Assembly: GCA_027623235.1 (NCBI GenBank)
Contig: JAQBVJ010000002.1
Span: 62,001 to 126,000 of the forward strand
Source: Planctomycetota bacterium
Lineage (GTDB): Bacteria > Planctomycetota > Planctomycetia > Planctomycetales > Planctomycetaceae
Length of the DNA stretch: 64,000 nt
Direction: 5' to 3'
The notes beneath the pieces were generated by a model. That model was not told the DNA's origin. It did no database searches and saw only the letters and a list, made by a program, of their open reading frames with translations. Each line of letters opens with the position of its first letter. Position 1 is the first letter of the stretch. Position numbers and translations under genes: made by a program. Positions 26,647-37,734 of the stretch are shown one piece after another.

Positions 26647-28041
26647 CTACTTTGGAAACAGTTTGCCGGGGTTCATGATGTTGTGCGGATCGAGGCTCGC
26701 TTTGATCGCGCGCATCACGTCGACGCCCTCGCCGTGTTCCCGCCTCAACGCGTCGAGTTTTCCGATGCCGATGCCGTGCTCGCCGGTGCAGGTTCCGTCC
26801 AGGTCGAGGGCGTGCTGGACGAGGATCTCGCCATATCGTTTCGCCTCAGCTAACTCCGCTGCGTCGCCAGGCATGATCGGAAACACGACATGAAAGTTTC
26901 CGTCGCCGACGTGACCGAACAGCGGCGCCGGCAGCGAGCACGATTTCAGATCCTCTTTCGCGCGGCGAATACACTCGGCCAGGTTTCCGACCGGGACGCA
27001 GACGTCGGTCACGTACCCGACCGAACCTTCGCGAAGGCCAATAACGGAGTAGTAGCCATCGTGTCGGGCCTGCCATAGCCGGTCGCGGTCGCCCTCGCCG
27101 GTCGCTGCTCGAAAGTTGCGGACTCCGTGCGAATTCAGGATGTCGCGGGTCCGCGCGGACTGTTCCTCGACCGAGGTCCGGCTGCCGTGAAACTCAAAGA
27201 ACAGTGTCGGGGCGACTTCGTAGTCGAGGCTCGAGTAGCGGTTGACGGCGTCCATCTGAATTTCGTCGAGCAGCTCAATCCGGGCGATCGGGATGCCCGT
27301 CGACATGACGTCGATGACCGACGAGACCGCGGCTTCAATCGTCTCGAACGAGCACACCGCGGCAGAAATCGCCTCGGGGTTCGGAGCGAGCTTCAACGTC
27401 ACCTGCGTGATAATGCCGAGCGTGCCCTCAGAGCCGACAAACAGATGCGTCAGATCGTAACCGGCCGAGCTCTTCCGCGATCGGCCTCCCGTGTGAATGA
27501 TCCTGCCGTCGGCGAGAACGACCTGCAGGCCGAGCACCCTCTCCCGCATTGTGCCGTAGCGGACCGCGGTCGTGCCGGACGCTCGTGTCGCCGCCATTCC
27601 GGCCAGCGAGGCATCCGCACCAGGATCGATCGGAAAGTGCAGCCCGGTCCCCTGCTCTGCCAGCACAGCGTTCAATTGAAGCCGAGTCACTCCGGCCTGC
27701 ACAGTTGCGTCCATGTCCGGCACGCTGACCCGCAGCACCTTGTTCATTCGCCGAACGTCGATCGTCACGCCACCGTGAATCGCAACGACTCCACCCTCGA
27801 CCGCTGTGCCCGTTCCAAACGGAATGATCGGCACACGATGCTCGGCGCAGACGCGAACGCACGCGGCGGTTTCCTCGACGGTCTCCGGGAACACGACCGC
27901 GTCGGGAGGCTGCGGCTGGTGATGGGCCGAGTCCTTTGCGTGCTCGGCGAGAATGTCCTCGGCCTGAGAAAGCCGATCGCCAACGAGGGTGCGCAGAGCC
28001 TCGATGCACTCAGCGGTGCGGGATTGTGTGGTGCCGGCCAT
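26647..28041 (-). CDS. FAD-linked D-lactate dehydrogenase (cytochrome-type) / GlcD-like oxidase
   Basis: A 464-residue flavoprotein of the vanillyl-alcohol oxidase superfamily. FAD-binding PCMH domain: PIIPFGTGTAVEGGVVA (residues about 71-87) and HFPIDPGADASLAGMAATRA, GGRSRKSSAGYDLTHLFVGS; C-terminal FAD-oxidase domain: LFGHVGDGNFHVVFP and GTCTGEHGIGIGK. Such enzymes oxidise D-lactate, glycolate or related 2-hydroxy acids and pass electrons to the respiratory chain. The exact substrate cannot be fixed from sequence. No GlcE/GlcF partners are near, favouring D-lactate. ATG at 28041. Confidence 0.9.
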   Translation of the reverse strand: MAGTTQSRTAECIEALRTLVGDRLSQAEDILAEHAKDSAHHQPQPPDAVVFPETVEETAACVRVCAEHRVPIIPFGTGTAVEGGVVAIHGGVTIDVRRMNKVLRVSVPDMDATVQAGVTRLQLNAVLAEQGTGLHFPIDPGADASLAGMAATRASGTTAVRYGTMRERVLGLQVVLADGRIIHTGGRSRKSSAGYDLTHLFVGSEGTLGIITQVTLKLAPNPEAISAAVCSFETIEAAVSSVIDVMSTGIPIARIELLDEIQMDAVNRYSSLDYEVAPTLFFEFHGSRTSVEEQSARTRDILNSHGVRNFRAATGEGDRDRLWQARHDGYYSVIGLREGSVGYVTDVCVPVGNLAECIRRAKEDLKSCSLPAPLFGHVGDGNFHVVFPIMPGDAAELAEAKRYGEILVQHALDLDGTCTGEHGIGIGKLDALRREHGEGVDVMRAIKASLDPHNIMNPGKLFPK

Positions 28042-28153
28042 GAGCTGATCGGATTAAGAATCAGGAACGAGTGAGTTGATGACTCTCCTCAAATCGGATG
28101 CCGGCTGCAACTGACATCTGGAGTGAAGCCAATTCAAAAGTGTTCTGCTGATA

Positions 28154-28289
28154 GTCACCTTTCGCTCCGCGAAAGTAGCGTTCCTTTCGCAGAGCGAAAG
28201 TGGGATAAGCTTCCAGCTTGCCGGGCCTGAAGATCGCAAGCTGGAAGCTTACGCCACGATAAATTCACAGCCTCGGAGCGAAAGGCGAC
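28154..28289. repeat. Palindromic element A, copy 2, split by element B
   Basis: 28154-28199 repeats element A (gtcacctttcgctccgcgaaag, then ctttcgcagagcgaaag) with a few changes, but its right terminus is replaced. About 85 bases later the expected end, gagcgaaaggcgac, appears at 28276-28289. The intervening DNA contains element B. The order suggests insertion into, or composite formation with, element A. Confidence 0.75.
28206..28251. repeat. Palindromic element B
   Basis: A perfect 16-bp stem: taagcttccagcttgc (28206-28221) with gcaagctggaagctta (28236-28251), 14-base loop. It sits between the two halves of element A copy 2, downstream of the flavoprotein's upstream region and of the MBL hydrolase stop at 28304. 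No T-run follows, so it is a dispersed repeat candidate rather than a typical terminator. Confidence 0.8.
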
Positions 28290-28303
28290 AATACGGCGAG
28301 TCC

Positions 28304-29143
28304 TCACACCCAGATTTCGAGCCGGTCTCGAAGTTGCTCGGGCACGCGTTTCTGGACGGCCCTTGCGAGCTCGTTTTCATGGTACCTCGTGCTGAAGTGG
28401 CCCGCGATGATCAGCTCATTCTGGAACTTGTCCGCGCGCTCGATGAAATCGTCGAGATGCATGTGACCGAATTTGTGGATCTTTTCCCGCCGGTGCTCCG
28501 GCCGGTAGAAGGTCAGCTCCGTGATCAGAATCCGTGCCTTGAATGCGGCCTCGCAATCGTCGAGGCCTTTGGGAGACGTGTCGCCGGTGTAGCAGACCAG
28601 CGGAAATCGGACTTCTTCCGTGACATTCTCGCCCGCCAGTTTGCGGTCGCGGATTTCGTTCTGAGGGAGTCCCTGCAGCTCCGCTTTGAGCTTGTTGCGA
28701 CGGTCCCAGACGACGTAGCCGACTGACGGCACGGTGTGAGTCGTTTTGAAAACCGTCACAACGTGCTCGCGCGAGAGTTCGAATTCGTCGCCCGGATTCA
28801 CGCCGATCAGCTCAACATTCATTCGACCCCGGTCGAGCCGCTGCCAGGCCTCCAGCAGAGTTCGCGTTGGGCCAACGATCTCGGCCGGAACGTAAACCGT
28901 CGGCGGCTCCATCTTCATCATCCGCCGCCGGGCGACGAAGGCCGGTAGAGCGGCCATGTGGTCGAGGTGGCCGTGAGAGATAAAGAACGTCGGCGTGCCG
29001 GTGAACGACCACGGGCTGCCGCCCAGGTCGAATCCGAGTTTCAGTTCCGGGATCCGCCAGTAGCTCTGCACAGCCGCCCGAGAGTACCCCTCGATCGTCA
29101 GTCCTTTGAACTCGCGTGTCTTCAGCGGCAGATTTTCGACCAT
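28304..29143 (-). CDS. MBL-fold metallohydrolase, RNase Z-like
   Basis: The 279-residue product has the metallo-beta-lactamase zinc motif [14 protein letters not shown] (H57, H59, D61, H62), a later [10 protein letters not shown] with metal-bridging Asp, and [12 protein letters not shown] near the end with the final His. This pattern matches the tRNase Z/ElaC branch, which matures tRNA 3' ends, but the proteins of this size in planctomycetes are annotated variously, and the long exosite arm is not obvious. Substrate is therefore open. ATG at 29143 with weak Shine-Dalgarno. Confidence 0.88.
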   Translation of the reverse strand: MVENLPLKTREFKGLTIEGYSRAAVQSYWRIPELKLGFDLGGSPWSFTGTPTFFISHGHLDHMAALPAFVARRRMMKMEPPTVYVPAEIVGPTRTLLEAWQRLDRGRMNVELIGVNPGDEFELSREHVVTVFKTTHTVPSVGYVVWDRRNKLKAELQGLPQNEIRDRKLAGENVTEEVRFPLVCYTGDTSPKGLDDCEAAFKARILITELTFYRPEHRREKIHKFGHMHLDDFIERADKFQNELIIAGHFSTRYHENELARAVQKRVPEQLRDRLEIWV

Positions 29144-29219
29144 GACTTTTCATTTTGACAACTGGCGAATTCGGTCGGGCGAATTCCAATTTTCCCCACC
29201 CGCGGTCTCTCGGCAGCAA

Positions 29220-30317
29220 TCAGACTTCCACAATCTGGCCGGTCGAAATGCTCTTCGCCTCGGCATAGCACAATTTCAGAGCGTCACGCGCAAGAGTTCC
29301 GGACAGCATCGGATTGATCTCGCCTGAGTTGAGACCGTCGACCGCCGCCTGAAGTTCGGCCGTGAATGCAGAACACCACTCGTCACCGCCTGGCAGTTCC
29401 GGATTGGTCACCTTCTCGCCGTCGCTGCGGATCAGGGTCAGCGACCGATCGGCGATCCACTCTTTGTCATAGGTGCCGGCGTTGTAAACGATCGTCGCGT
29501 CGTCGAGGTACAGTTCAAAGCCGTGCGCGAAGTCGAGTCCGCCGGCAGCGATGCCACCGCTCACGCAGCTCACCGCGAGGTCGCCGTCGCCGTACACGTA
29601 GTTCGAGTGGACGTGATTGACAAATCCTTCGACGAGGGTTCCCTGGGAGAAGACCGCTTTGGGAACTCCACAGAGAGCACTGATGAAATGGTTGTCGTGA
29701 ATGTGGAGATCGATGCCCCAGCCGCCGAGGTTGCGGAAGTTCGCCATGTCCGAAGACCAGTCCGGTTCGCAGATAACACGCCGAAAATGAGCCGCCCGCA
29801 GTCTGCCGAACTGCTCGGTCCGGACAGCGTTCGCGACATACGCAAACTCTGGAAAAAAGGGCAGCACGTGAGCCACCATCAGGTGCACTCTGGCTTCTTC
29901 CGCAGCGGCGACCATTCGGTCAGCCGCTTCCAGGCTCACGGCGATCGGTTTTTCGACCAGCGTGTTCTTCCCGGCCGCGATCGACTCGAGCGCGACTTTT
30001 TCGTGCTGGTCGGTCGGCAGGCAAATGTCGACCAGATCGATATCAGGATCGGCGAGGAGGTCGTGGTAGTCGGCGTAGGCCTTGATCGATGACAGATCGT
30101 TGAGACCCCCTCGCGGACCGAAGTTGCCTTGAATCGACGTCCAGTCACCGGTTCGCTTCGCCTCATTCCGAGTCGCGATGGCGGTGATGACTCCGCCAGC
30201 GAGTTTGCTGCCGTCGATGACTCGCCGTCCGGATTCCGCGTCTTCTCGAAAGCGCGTCGCCCCCTCGATATGCGTCATCCCCATGAACCCGACGCCGATC
30301 ACGCCAATCCGAAGCAT
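29220..30317 (-). CDS. Gfo/Idh/MocA family oxidoreductase (cytoplasmic)
   Basis: A 365-residue NAD(P)-dependent sugar oxidoreductase-like protein. N-terminal Rossmann motif RIGVIGVGFMGMTH; middle KNTLVEKPIAVSLEAADRM contains the family EKP Lys; C-terminal alpha/beta domain includes NLGGWGIDLHIHDNHFISAL with a GxxxDxxxH catalytic pattern. No signal peptide, unlike the paralogue at 33302. GAGGAA lies eight bases before the ATG at 30317, preferred to the earlier in-frame start at 30332. Substrate unknown; likely a sugar or inositol derivative. Confidence 0.9.
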   Translation of the reverse strand: MLRIGVIGVGFMGMTHIEGATRFREDAESGRRVIDGSKLAGGVITAIATRNEAKRTGDWTSIQGNFGPRGGLNDLSSIKAYADYHDLLADPDIDLVDICLPTDQHEKVALESIAAGKNTLVEKPIAVSLEAADRMVAAAEEARVHLMVAHVLPFFPEFAYVANAVRTEQFGRLRAAHFRRVICEPDWSSDMANFRNLGGWGIDLHIHDNHFISALCGVPKAVFSQGTLVEGFVNHVHSNYVYGDGDLAVSCVSGGIAAGGLDFAHGFELYLDDATIVYNAGTYDKEWIADRSLTLIRSDGEKVTNPELPGGDEWCSAFTAELQAAVDGLNSGEINPMLSGTLARDALKLCYAEAKSISTGQIVEV

Positions 30318-30760
30318 GCTGAAGTTCCTCAAATCGAAAACAAATCCTTCACTGAAGAGCCCACTTCAACACAAGCGTCTCGCCGGTTCAAGACAGTGCG
30401 GTTGCGGAACAATTTTCCGGCGAGCAGAGGCACGCCAGGAGTCAGTGATCCAGAAAGAATTGCGGGTTTGGGATCTCATCGACATTACTCAGGGACTTGC
30501 GGTGTTTAGACGCGACATTTTGCGTTCACATTTAGCTTCCGAGCTGCCGGCAAATCGTCACAAACCGCGAAATTGAATAGACATTCGGGTCTGTCCTGAT
30601 ATTCTCTGCGGCTATGACTCGCCTGTGTGGCGCGACTTATGCACTGGATGTTCGACTGGGTGGTGCCTCGGACTCTTGTGACGCGCCGTTGCAGGTGGGT
30701 TTTGTCGCTCAGGAAAGAGCATGGAAGCAACGGTGGGATCTCCAATGAGGAGGCGGAAAA
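30318..30760. other. Long csrA upstream region
   Basis: A 443-base gap between divergent genes. Short open frames lack good starts or recognisable products. It must carry two promoters and a csrA leader. A plausible csrA promoter is noted separately at 30573. Confidence 0.4.
30573..30602 (+). promoter_or_regulatory. Possible promoter upstream of csrA
   Basis: TTGAAT (30573-30578) and TGATAT (30597-30602) are 18 bases apart, resembling sigma-70 boxes. It would give a leader of about 150 bases. Pattern match only. Confidence 0.3.
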
Positions 30761-30958
30761 ATGCTGGTACTGTCAAGGAAGCCAGGCGAACGAATTCTGA
30801 TCGGTGATCAGGTTCAGATTACGATTGTGAGGATTGGGCCGAACACTGTGAGGCTCGGGATCGACGCCCCTCGCGATATGAATATCGTGCGTGAGGAATT
30901 GTGTGTTGAAAAGTCCGAGGAGAATCTGGTTTCAACTAAACCGGCCTCTCCCCGCTGA
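30761..30958 (+). CDS. csrA: Carbon storage regulator, RNA-binding translational regulator
   Basis: The 65-residue product is a standard CsrA: MLVLSRKPGERILIGD at the N-terminus with conserved L4 and R6, then VRIGPNTVRLGIDAPRDMNIVREEL including the RNA-contacting Arg near residue 44. CsrA dimers bind GGA-containing hairpins in mRNA leaders and block or alter translation. GAGGAGG lies about eight bases before the ATG, itself a potential GGA target for self-regulation. It is not beside fliW or flagellar genes. A strong terminator follows. Confidence 0.96.
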   Translation: MLVLSRKPGERILIGDQVQITIVRIGPNTVRLGIDAPRDMNIVREELCVEKSEENLVSTKPASPR

Positions 30959-30977
30959 CATTTTCTGAACGAATGAG

Positions 30978-31010
30978 ACGCCCGTCGAGAAATCGGCGGG
31001 CGTTTTTTTT
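30978..31010 (+). terminator. Intrinsic terminator after csrA
   Basis: An 11-bp stem (30978-30988 with 30993-31003, one G-U pair) is closed by a GAAA tetraloop and followed by a run of eight T. Textbook Rho-independent terminator. Confidence 0.92.
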
Positions 31011-31054
31011 GTGCATGGATCAGCAGTGTGCACGGATCAGCGGAATAACAGCGT

Positions 31055-32113
31055 TCATTTTTCAGGAGCCGATTTTCGAACGACCGTCAGTTTCCGAAAT
31101 CCCGGCGTCTCAGCCGTAACCACTCGCCCGGACCGCTGAGTCACCACGAAGGCCTCCGTCCCCTTTTTCGTTTCCACCAGGCGGAATCCCGCTTCTGCAC
31201 GCAATACGCTGACAGCCGATGCAAGGCTGTCCGCGGCCATTCCGTTCGGGGCGACGACGGTCACACTCGATGTCGTCGTGAGCGGCCATCCGGTCCGTGG
31301 GTCGATGATGTGCGAGTAGCTTGTACCCGCGATCTGGACTGCCTGAAACGCGTCTCCGGATGTCGCGACCGCACAATTTGCAATTTCGATCGAAACAGGA
31401 TCGGCGTCCGCTGAGTCGCGCAGCGCGGCAATTTCGATACGCCAACTGGCTCGGCCGGGTGGCGGATCACCGACGGCAATGTCTCCGCTGCCGTCGACGA
31501 GCGCTTGCTTGATCCCGTTCTCCCGAAGCGTCTTCAATGCCTCGTCGACCGCGTACCCTTTTGCGATACCGCCCAGGTCGATACGCAGTCCAGAGTTTTT
31601 CAGTCGAACGCGAGCCATTGCCGGATCCACATCCAGAAACCGGTAACCCGTCTGTTTCGAGACGAACTGTAGTTCGGCCGCCTCTGGCAGCACCTTCCGC
31701 CGCCGAGCTCGCCGCCAGAGCTTTGTGTAGTGGCCCACCGTGACGTCGAATACACCTTCGGTTTCCGCCGAGAGTTGATTGGCGTGCAGGAGCACTCGAT
31801 GCAGATCCTCGCTGACGGGCAGCCAGGTGTCCGGAGCTTGCTCGCAGAGCTGCCGGACTTCGCTCTCCGATTCGTAGTCGGACAGTCTGGAATTCAGCTC
31901 GCGAATTCTGTCAAACGCAGCCCTGACGGCCTTGTTTGCGACGCCGGAATCACAGGCATATACTGCGATGCGGAATTCGACGCCCATTTCAATTCGTTCG
32001 AAGTCGAATCGCTGGAGCGGTTTTGGCTCCTCGGCAGTTCCCGACCGCGATACCGTAAGAGTCGCGACAAGGAGAGCTCCAGCAACGATCTGAGACAGCC
32101 TCGCATTTTTCAT
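31055..32113 (-). CDS. apbE: FAD:protein FMN transferase (ApbE)
   Basis: A 352-residue exported protein with a signal peptide (about 1-27). ApbE links FMN through phosphoester to a Thr/Ser of target proteins such as Rnf/Nqr subunits, using FAD and Mg2+. Family landmarks are [11 protein letters not shown], the [12 protein letters not shown] block, [19 protein letters not shown] with the FAD-binding [18 protein letters not shown], and [11 protein letters not shown] with the Mg-binding Asp. No target gene with an obvious flavinylation motif is adjacent. It is divergent from the SUMF1-fold gene. Confidence 0.93.
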   Translation of the reverse strand: MKNARLSQIVAGALLVATLTVSRSGTAEEPKPLQRFDFERIEMGVEFRIAVYACDSGVANKAVRAAFDRIRELNSRLSDYESESEVRQLCEQAPDTWLPVSEDLHRVLLHANQLSAETEGVFDVTVGHYTKLWRRARRRKVLPEAAELQFVSKQTGYRFLDVDPAMARVRLKNSGLRIDLGGIAKGYAVDEALKTLRENGIKQALVDGSGDIAVGDPPPGRASWRIEIAALRDSADADPVSIEIANCAVATSGDAFQAVQIAGTSYSHIIDPRTGWPLTTTSSVTVVAPNGMAADSLASAVSVLRAEAGFRLVETKKGTEAFVVTQRSGRVVTAETPGFRKLTVVRKSAPEK

Positions 32114-32194
32114 TCGAACGCCCCCATCGGTTTTATTCAGCTCCAGCAGCTCCGCACTCGCCGAACCGCTTCACTCATCGAGAGTACATCCCTC

Positions 32195-33235
32195 ATGACT
32201 TCCTTGCGATCGATCCTTGTGTTGCTGAGTCTTCTGGCTGTTGTGATGTCGTCACGATTGCTGGCTGGAGAGGCTGACGCAACATCTGCAGCCGAAATGA
32301 AGCCGTACAAACAGCAGATCGACCAAAGCGACGTCTCGTTCGAAATGCTGCCAATTCCTGGCGGCGAATTTCTGATGGGCAGCCCGAAGGACGAAGCCGA
32401 CCGAAAACCCGATGAGGGACCTCAAGTCAAAGTCAAAGTCGAGCCATTCTGGATGGGCAAGTACGAGGTTACGTGGGAAGAGTACGACATCTGGAGTTAC
32501 CGACTCGACATTCAGCGACGCAAGCTGCAGGGACTCAAGTCGACTCCACGCGACCCGAAAGCCGACGCGGTGACTCGCCCGACGGCTCCCTACACGGACA
32601 TGACGTTCGGCATGGGGCACGATGGCTACCCGGCGATCTGCATGACTCAGCACGCCGCCAAGATGTACTGCCGGTGGCTCAGCGAAAAGACCGGCCACTA
32701 CTACCGCCTGCCGACTGAAGCCGAGTGGGAATACGCCTGCCGGGCTGGTACGACCACGGCTTACTCCTTCGGAGACGACCCCGAAATGCTCAAGGAATTC
32801 GGTTGGTTCTACGACATCAGTGACGAGCAGTACCAGAAGGTCGGCAAAAAGAAGCCCAACCCCTGGGGCCTGTACGACATGCACGGAAATGTTTCCGAGT
32901 GGGTCCTCGACAAGTACGACGCGAAATTCTTTTCGACGCTCAAAGCGGGTGCGGAATCTCCGCTCAACGTTCCAACGGATATGTACCCGCGAATCGTCAA
33001 GGGCGGCTCATGGGACGACGACCCGGACGGGTTGCGAAGTGCGGCTCGCTTTGCCTCCGATCCCGAGTGGAAGTATCAGGACCCGCAGGTACCCAAGAGC
33101 ATCTGGTACCACACGGACGCTCTGCACGTTGGTTTTCGGATCATCCGCCCGCTTAAAGTTCCGGCTGAGGCTGAGCAGAAAAAACTGAAGCTCGGCCCCG
33201 AACCGGAAATCGGCAAGCAGGGCCGTGCCGGCTGA
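32195..33235 (+). CDS. Exported SUMF1/formylglycine-enzyme fold protein, catalytic Cys absent
   Basis: A 346-residue protein with a signal peptide ([22 protein letters not shown]) followed by a SUMF1 domain: [91 protein letters not shown] and [10 protein letters not shown]. True formylglycine-generating enzymes use two cysteines near the C-terminus; here the RIVKGGSW segment lacks them, so sulfatase activation is unlikely and another role (ligand binding or a different reaction) is more probable. Starts upstream of 32195 overlap apbE and are rejected. It precedes a Tat-exported oxidoreductase by 66 bases. Confidence 0.9.
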   Translation: MTSLRSILVLLSLLAVVMSSRLLAGEADATSAAEMKPYKQQIDQSDVSFEMLPIPGGEFLMGSPKDEADRKPDEGPQVKVKVEPFWMGKYEVTWEEYDIWSYRLDIQRRKLQGLKSTPRDPKADAVTRPTAPYTDMTFGMGHDGYPAICMTQHAAKMYCRWLSEKTGHYYRLPTEAEWEYACRAGTTTAYSFGDDPEMLKEFGWFYDISDEQYQKVGKKKPNPWGLYDMHGNVSEWVLDKYDAKFFSTLKAGAESPLNVPTDMYPRIVKGGSWDDDPDGLRSAARFASDPEWKYQDPQVPKSIWYHTDALHVGFRIIRPLKVPAEAEQKKLKLGPEPEIGKQGRAG

Positions 33236-33301
33236 ACCGCTCCACTCGATCACTTCGACTTCATTTCCTACTGGCAACCAGTCTCACTCAGGAGAACCTC
33301 A

Positions 33302-34642
<1,341 letters not shown>

Positions 34643-34668
34643 CATCCATTCTTGAATTGACGATTCCG

Positions 34669-34702
34669 ACGCCCGGCTTCACTCGAAGCCGGGCGTTTTC
34701 TT
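34669..34702 (+). terminator. Intrinsic terminator after the Tat oxidoreductase
   Basis: A perfect 12-bp stem (34669-34680 with 34685-34696), four-base loop, then TTTTCTT. It isolates the moaE gene that follows. Confidence 0.9.
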
Positions 34703-34724
34703 CATTGAGGAAGGCTGCTTCAAG

Positions 34725-35192
34725 ATGATCGAACTGACGCACGAGGTCATCGACTATCACAGACTCACCGAAGACGTACGGTCCAGCCAGGCCGGTGCGG
34801 TGGTTCTGTTTCTCGGAACGGTTCGAGAAATGACGGCCGATCGGCAGACTCTGGCCCTCGACTACGACGCCTTCCCTGCGATGGCGATCGCGAAAATGGA
34901 AGAGCTCGAAGCGGAAGCACGCGAGCGATGGCCCGTCGTCAACGTGAGAATCAGTCATCGGCTCGGGCATCTCGAACTCGGTGAGGTCAGCGTGGCGGTT
35001 GCCGTGAGCAGCCCGCACCGCGACGTCGCCTTTGAGGCCGGACGGTTTCTGATCGACACGCTGAAAGTCACAGTCCCCGTCTGGAAAAAAGAAAACTGGT
35101 CAGACGGGACGACCGAGTGGGTTCATCCAGGCACGGGAGAAGTCGCCGACTCTTCACCGCTGGAGCGTGGCTCTGGCGGGGCGATCGAGTGA
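34725..35192 (+). CDS. moaE: Molybdopterin synthase catalytic subunit
   Basis: A 155-residue MoaE, which with thiocarboxylated MoaD converts cyclic pyranopterin monophosphate to molybdopterin. Seen are GAVVLFLGTVREMT, LDYDAFPAMAIAKMEE, SHRLGHLELGEVSVAVAVSSPHR and the active-site PVWKKENW with its Lys residues. The C-terminus is about ten residues longer than usual and low in complexity. No moaD or other cofactor genes are adjacent. It may be co-transcribed with the DUF1592 gene 75 bases downstream only by read-through. Confidence 0.94.
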   Translation: MIELTHEVIDYHRLTEDVRSSQAGAVVLFLGTVREMTADRQTLALDYDAFPAMAIAKMEELEAEARERWPVVNVRISHRLGHLELGEVSVAVAVSSPHRDVAFEAGRFLIDTLKVTVPVWKKENWSDGTTEWVHPGTGEVADSSPLERGSGGAIE

Positions 35193-35267
35193 ATCCGATT
35201 GCCGCAGCGGCTGAAATCCGGTTATCGTAGATGCCCCACCGTCGCCTCTCCCTCGCAATTCCCGCCC

Positions 35268-37664
35268 ATGAAAACTCTCCTCTCACTTCTCCTTCTGGCT
35301 GTTGTTGCGCAGGCCGGCGCTGCCGCTGATCCGCCGCAGTTCGAGAACTCCGGTGTTGCTTTCCTCAAGAAGCACTGCCTGGACTGCCACGGAGCCGAGG
35401 ATCCGGAAGCCGGTCTGTCGCTGACCGTTTTTCAGAAGAACGCGTCGCTCATTCCCAAACGCGACAAGTGGGATGCCATCCTGCGAATGGTCGAGACGGG
35501 TGTCATGCCTCCTGTCGATGCGACGCAGCCTGCTCCGGCCGAGCGGGCGGAATTTGTGAAGCTCGTGCGAGCCATCTTCGACGAGTATGACCGCACCGCA
35601 CCGCCTGATCCGGGGCGAGTCACGATGCGTCGCCTTAACCGCCGTGAGTATGCCAACACGGTCCGCGATCTGCTCGGCGTCGACTTCAACCCGACCGAGA
35701 ACTTCCCCGCCGACGACGTCGGGCACGGCTTCGACAATATCGGAGACGTGCTGACTCTCTCGCCGCTTCTGATGGAACGCTACCTCGACGCGGCCGAGAC
35801 GATCGCCAGTCGCGTCATTGTGGTGGATCCGCCGAAACCGTCGGTGCGGTACCTCGCCGGGAAATACCTGCAACCCGGTGGCAGCACGACGGAAGACCGG
35901 TTTCGAAAAATGGATCCGTCGGAGGAAGATCCGAAACTCGCCGGACCATTCACCGGGCCGGGTGGCTACCTGAAATTCACCGCCGATGCCGAGCTTTATT
36001 TTCGAGCCACGCTTTATGCGGAGACGGAAAGCAAGTCTCCCGTCAAAGTCGCCCTCTTCATTCAGGGCGGAAACCTGACAGACGTTTCGACGGAGGAAGA
36101 ACTCGCACAATTGATGGGAGCAGACCGCCTTAAGAGCTCAAAGATTCTGAAGACGTTTGAAATCACCGCCCGGAAAGCTGATGAGCGGCAGACGATCGAG
36201 TTTCTCATCAGTCGCAACGGAGACATCAACAATGCGGGAGTCGCTCTCGTGAAACCGCCGGAAGGCGAGAAGCCGGCGATTCTCCACATCGAACATCTCT
36301 GGAGTGAAGGGCCGCTGGAGACCCGACCAGCCTCGCAGCTGAAAATCCTCGCGAGTTCACCTGACAAGCCGGAAGCTGAACAGCGACTCGAGGTGGTCAC
36401 CCGGCTGCTCCGCCGCGCTTACCGGCGAATGCCGACTCCGCAGGAAGTCGAGCGGCTCAGTGGGTTCGTCGAGTCCGCGATGGCTGGCGGGGACAAGTGG
36501 GAAGCCGCAATGCAGAAGGCAATTCTCGTCGTCCTGAGCTCACCGAAGTTTCTGTTTCGAACCGAACCCGACGATCGCCCAACGAGCTCCGAACGGCGGC
36601 CACTCGACGAATTCCACATCGCCTCACGGTTGTCGTACTTTCTGTGGAGCTCGATGCCGGATGACGAGCTGCTCGACCTGGCAGAGAAAAAACAGCTGAC
36701 AGCAAAGCTTGAAGAGGTCGTGCAGCGAATGCTCGCCGACGAACGATCCTCGGAGTTCGTCAGCAACTTTGCGCGGCAGTGGCTGCAGATCGGCCGACTG
36801 GAACAATTCAGTCCGGACCCGAAGCTGTTTCCTTCGTTCTCGGAACCGCTGCGGGCTGCAATGTTCAAAGAAACGGAGCTGTTCTTCGCGTCCGTCCTGC
36901 GCGAAGACCGCAGCCTCGTCGAGTTACTCGATGCGGATTACACGTTCCTCAACGCCACTCTCGCCCGGCACTACGGCATCGCCGATACCAACGGCAACTG
37001 GATGGGACAAAAGGAGGACCAACCAAAAGGCTCGCCAATCAAAGGCGACGAGTTTGTCCGAGTTTCGATTCCGCACGACCTGCGAGGCGGACTGCTGACT
37101 CAAGCGAGCATTCTGACCGTCACGTCGAATCCAACCCGCACTTCACCGGTCAAACGAGGCAAGTGGGTACTGGAGCAGTTGCTCGGTGCGCCACCTCCGC
37201 CTCCGCCGCCAAACGTGCCGGAACTGAACGGCGACGGCCGCGAATTGACCGGGACCCTGCGCGAGCAGATGGTGCAGCACCGGGCGAATCCGAGCTGCGC
37301 GGCCTGTCACGCGACGATGGACCCGCTCGGCTTTTCGTTTGAGAATTACGACGCGATCGGTGCCTGGCGATCCAAAGACGGCGAGCACGACATCGACGCG
37401 TCAGGCGAGCTGCCGGGAGGAAAGCAGTTCTCGGGACCGGCAGGGCTGAAGCAGATCCTGCTGGAACGAAAGGACGACTTCGCGAAATGTCTCGCCGAAA
37501 AAATGCTGATCTACGCTCTCGGCCGAGGCCTCGAGTATTATGACCGACCCACGCTGAAGCGGATCGTGAAGCGAGTTGAGGAAAAGGATGACAGGTTGTC
37601 GGCGCTGATCGTCGAGATTGTAAAAAGCGAACCGTTTCTGAATCGACGCGGCCTGACTGAATAA
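35268..37664 (+). CDS. DUF1592-type planctomycete cytochrome-like protein
   Basis: A 798-residue exported protein. Signal peptide at 1-21, then a PSCyt1-like c-type motif HCLDCHGAEDPE near residue 41, DUF1587 (RRLNRREYANTVRDLLGVD), DUF1595/DUF1592 (RLLRRAYRRMPTPQEVERLS, RLSYFLWSSMPDDELLDLA), DUF1588 (HDLRGGLLTQASILTVTSN, then a second CAACHATMDPLGFSFENYD) and DUF1585 at the end. Two CXXCH motifs suggest haem attachment, but haem binding is not proven for the family. Always found with a DUF1552 partner, as here. The ATG at 35268 gives the signal peptide; the Shine-Dalgarno is poor. Confidence 0.93.
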   Translation: MKTLLSLLLLAVVAQAGAAADPPQFENSGVAFLKKHCLDCHGAEDPEAGLSLTVFQKNASLIPKRDKWDAILRMVETGVMPPVDATQPAPAERAEFVKLVRAIFDEYDRTAPPDPGRVTMRRLNRREYANTVRDLLGVDFNPTENFPADDVGHGFDNIGDVLTLSPLLMERYLDAAETIASRVIVVDPPKPSVRYLAGKYLQPGGSTTEDRFRKMDPSEEDPKLAGPFTGPGGYLKFTADAELYFRATLYAETESKSPVKVALFIQGGNLTDVSTEEELAQLMGADRLKSSKILKTFEITARKADERQTIEFLISRNGDINNAGVALVKPPEGEKPAILHIEHLWSEGPLETRPASQLKILASSPDKPEAEQRLEVVTRLLRRAYRRMPTPQEVERLSGFVESAMAGGDKWEAAMQKAILVVLSSPKFLFRTEPDDRPTSSERRPLDEFHIASRLSYFLWSSMPDDELLDLAEKKQLTAKLEEVVQRMLADERSSEFVSNFARQWLQIGRLEQFSPDPKLFPSFSEPLRAAMFKETELFFASVLREDRSLVELLDADYTFLNATLARHYGIADTNGNWMGQKEDQPKGSPIKGDEFVRVSIPHDLRGGLLTQASILTVTSNPTRTSPVKRGKWVLEQLLGAPPPPPPPNVPELNGDGRELTGTLREQMVQHRANPSCAACHATMDPLGFSFENYDAIGAWRSKDGEHDIDASGELPGGKQFSGPAGLKQILLERKDDFAKCLAEKMLIYALGRGLEYYDRPTLKRIVKRVEEKDDRLSALIVEIVKSEPFLNRRGLTE

Positions 37665-37734
37665 CCCAACGAATTTTCGGACTGCACACTCAAGGCCGAC
37701 TCAATCGGCCACAGGAAAATGAACGGGGCTCCCA

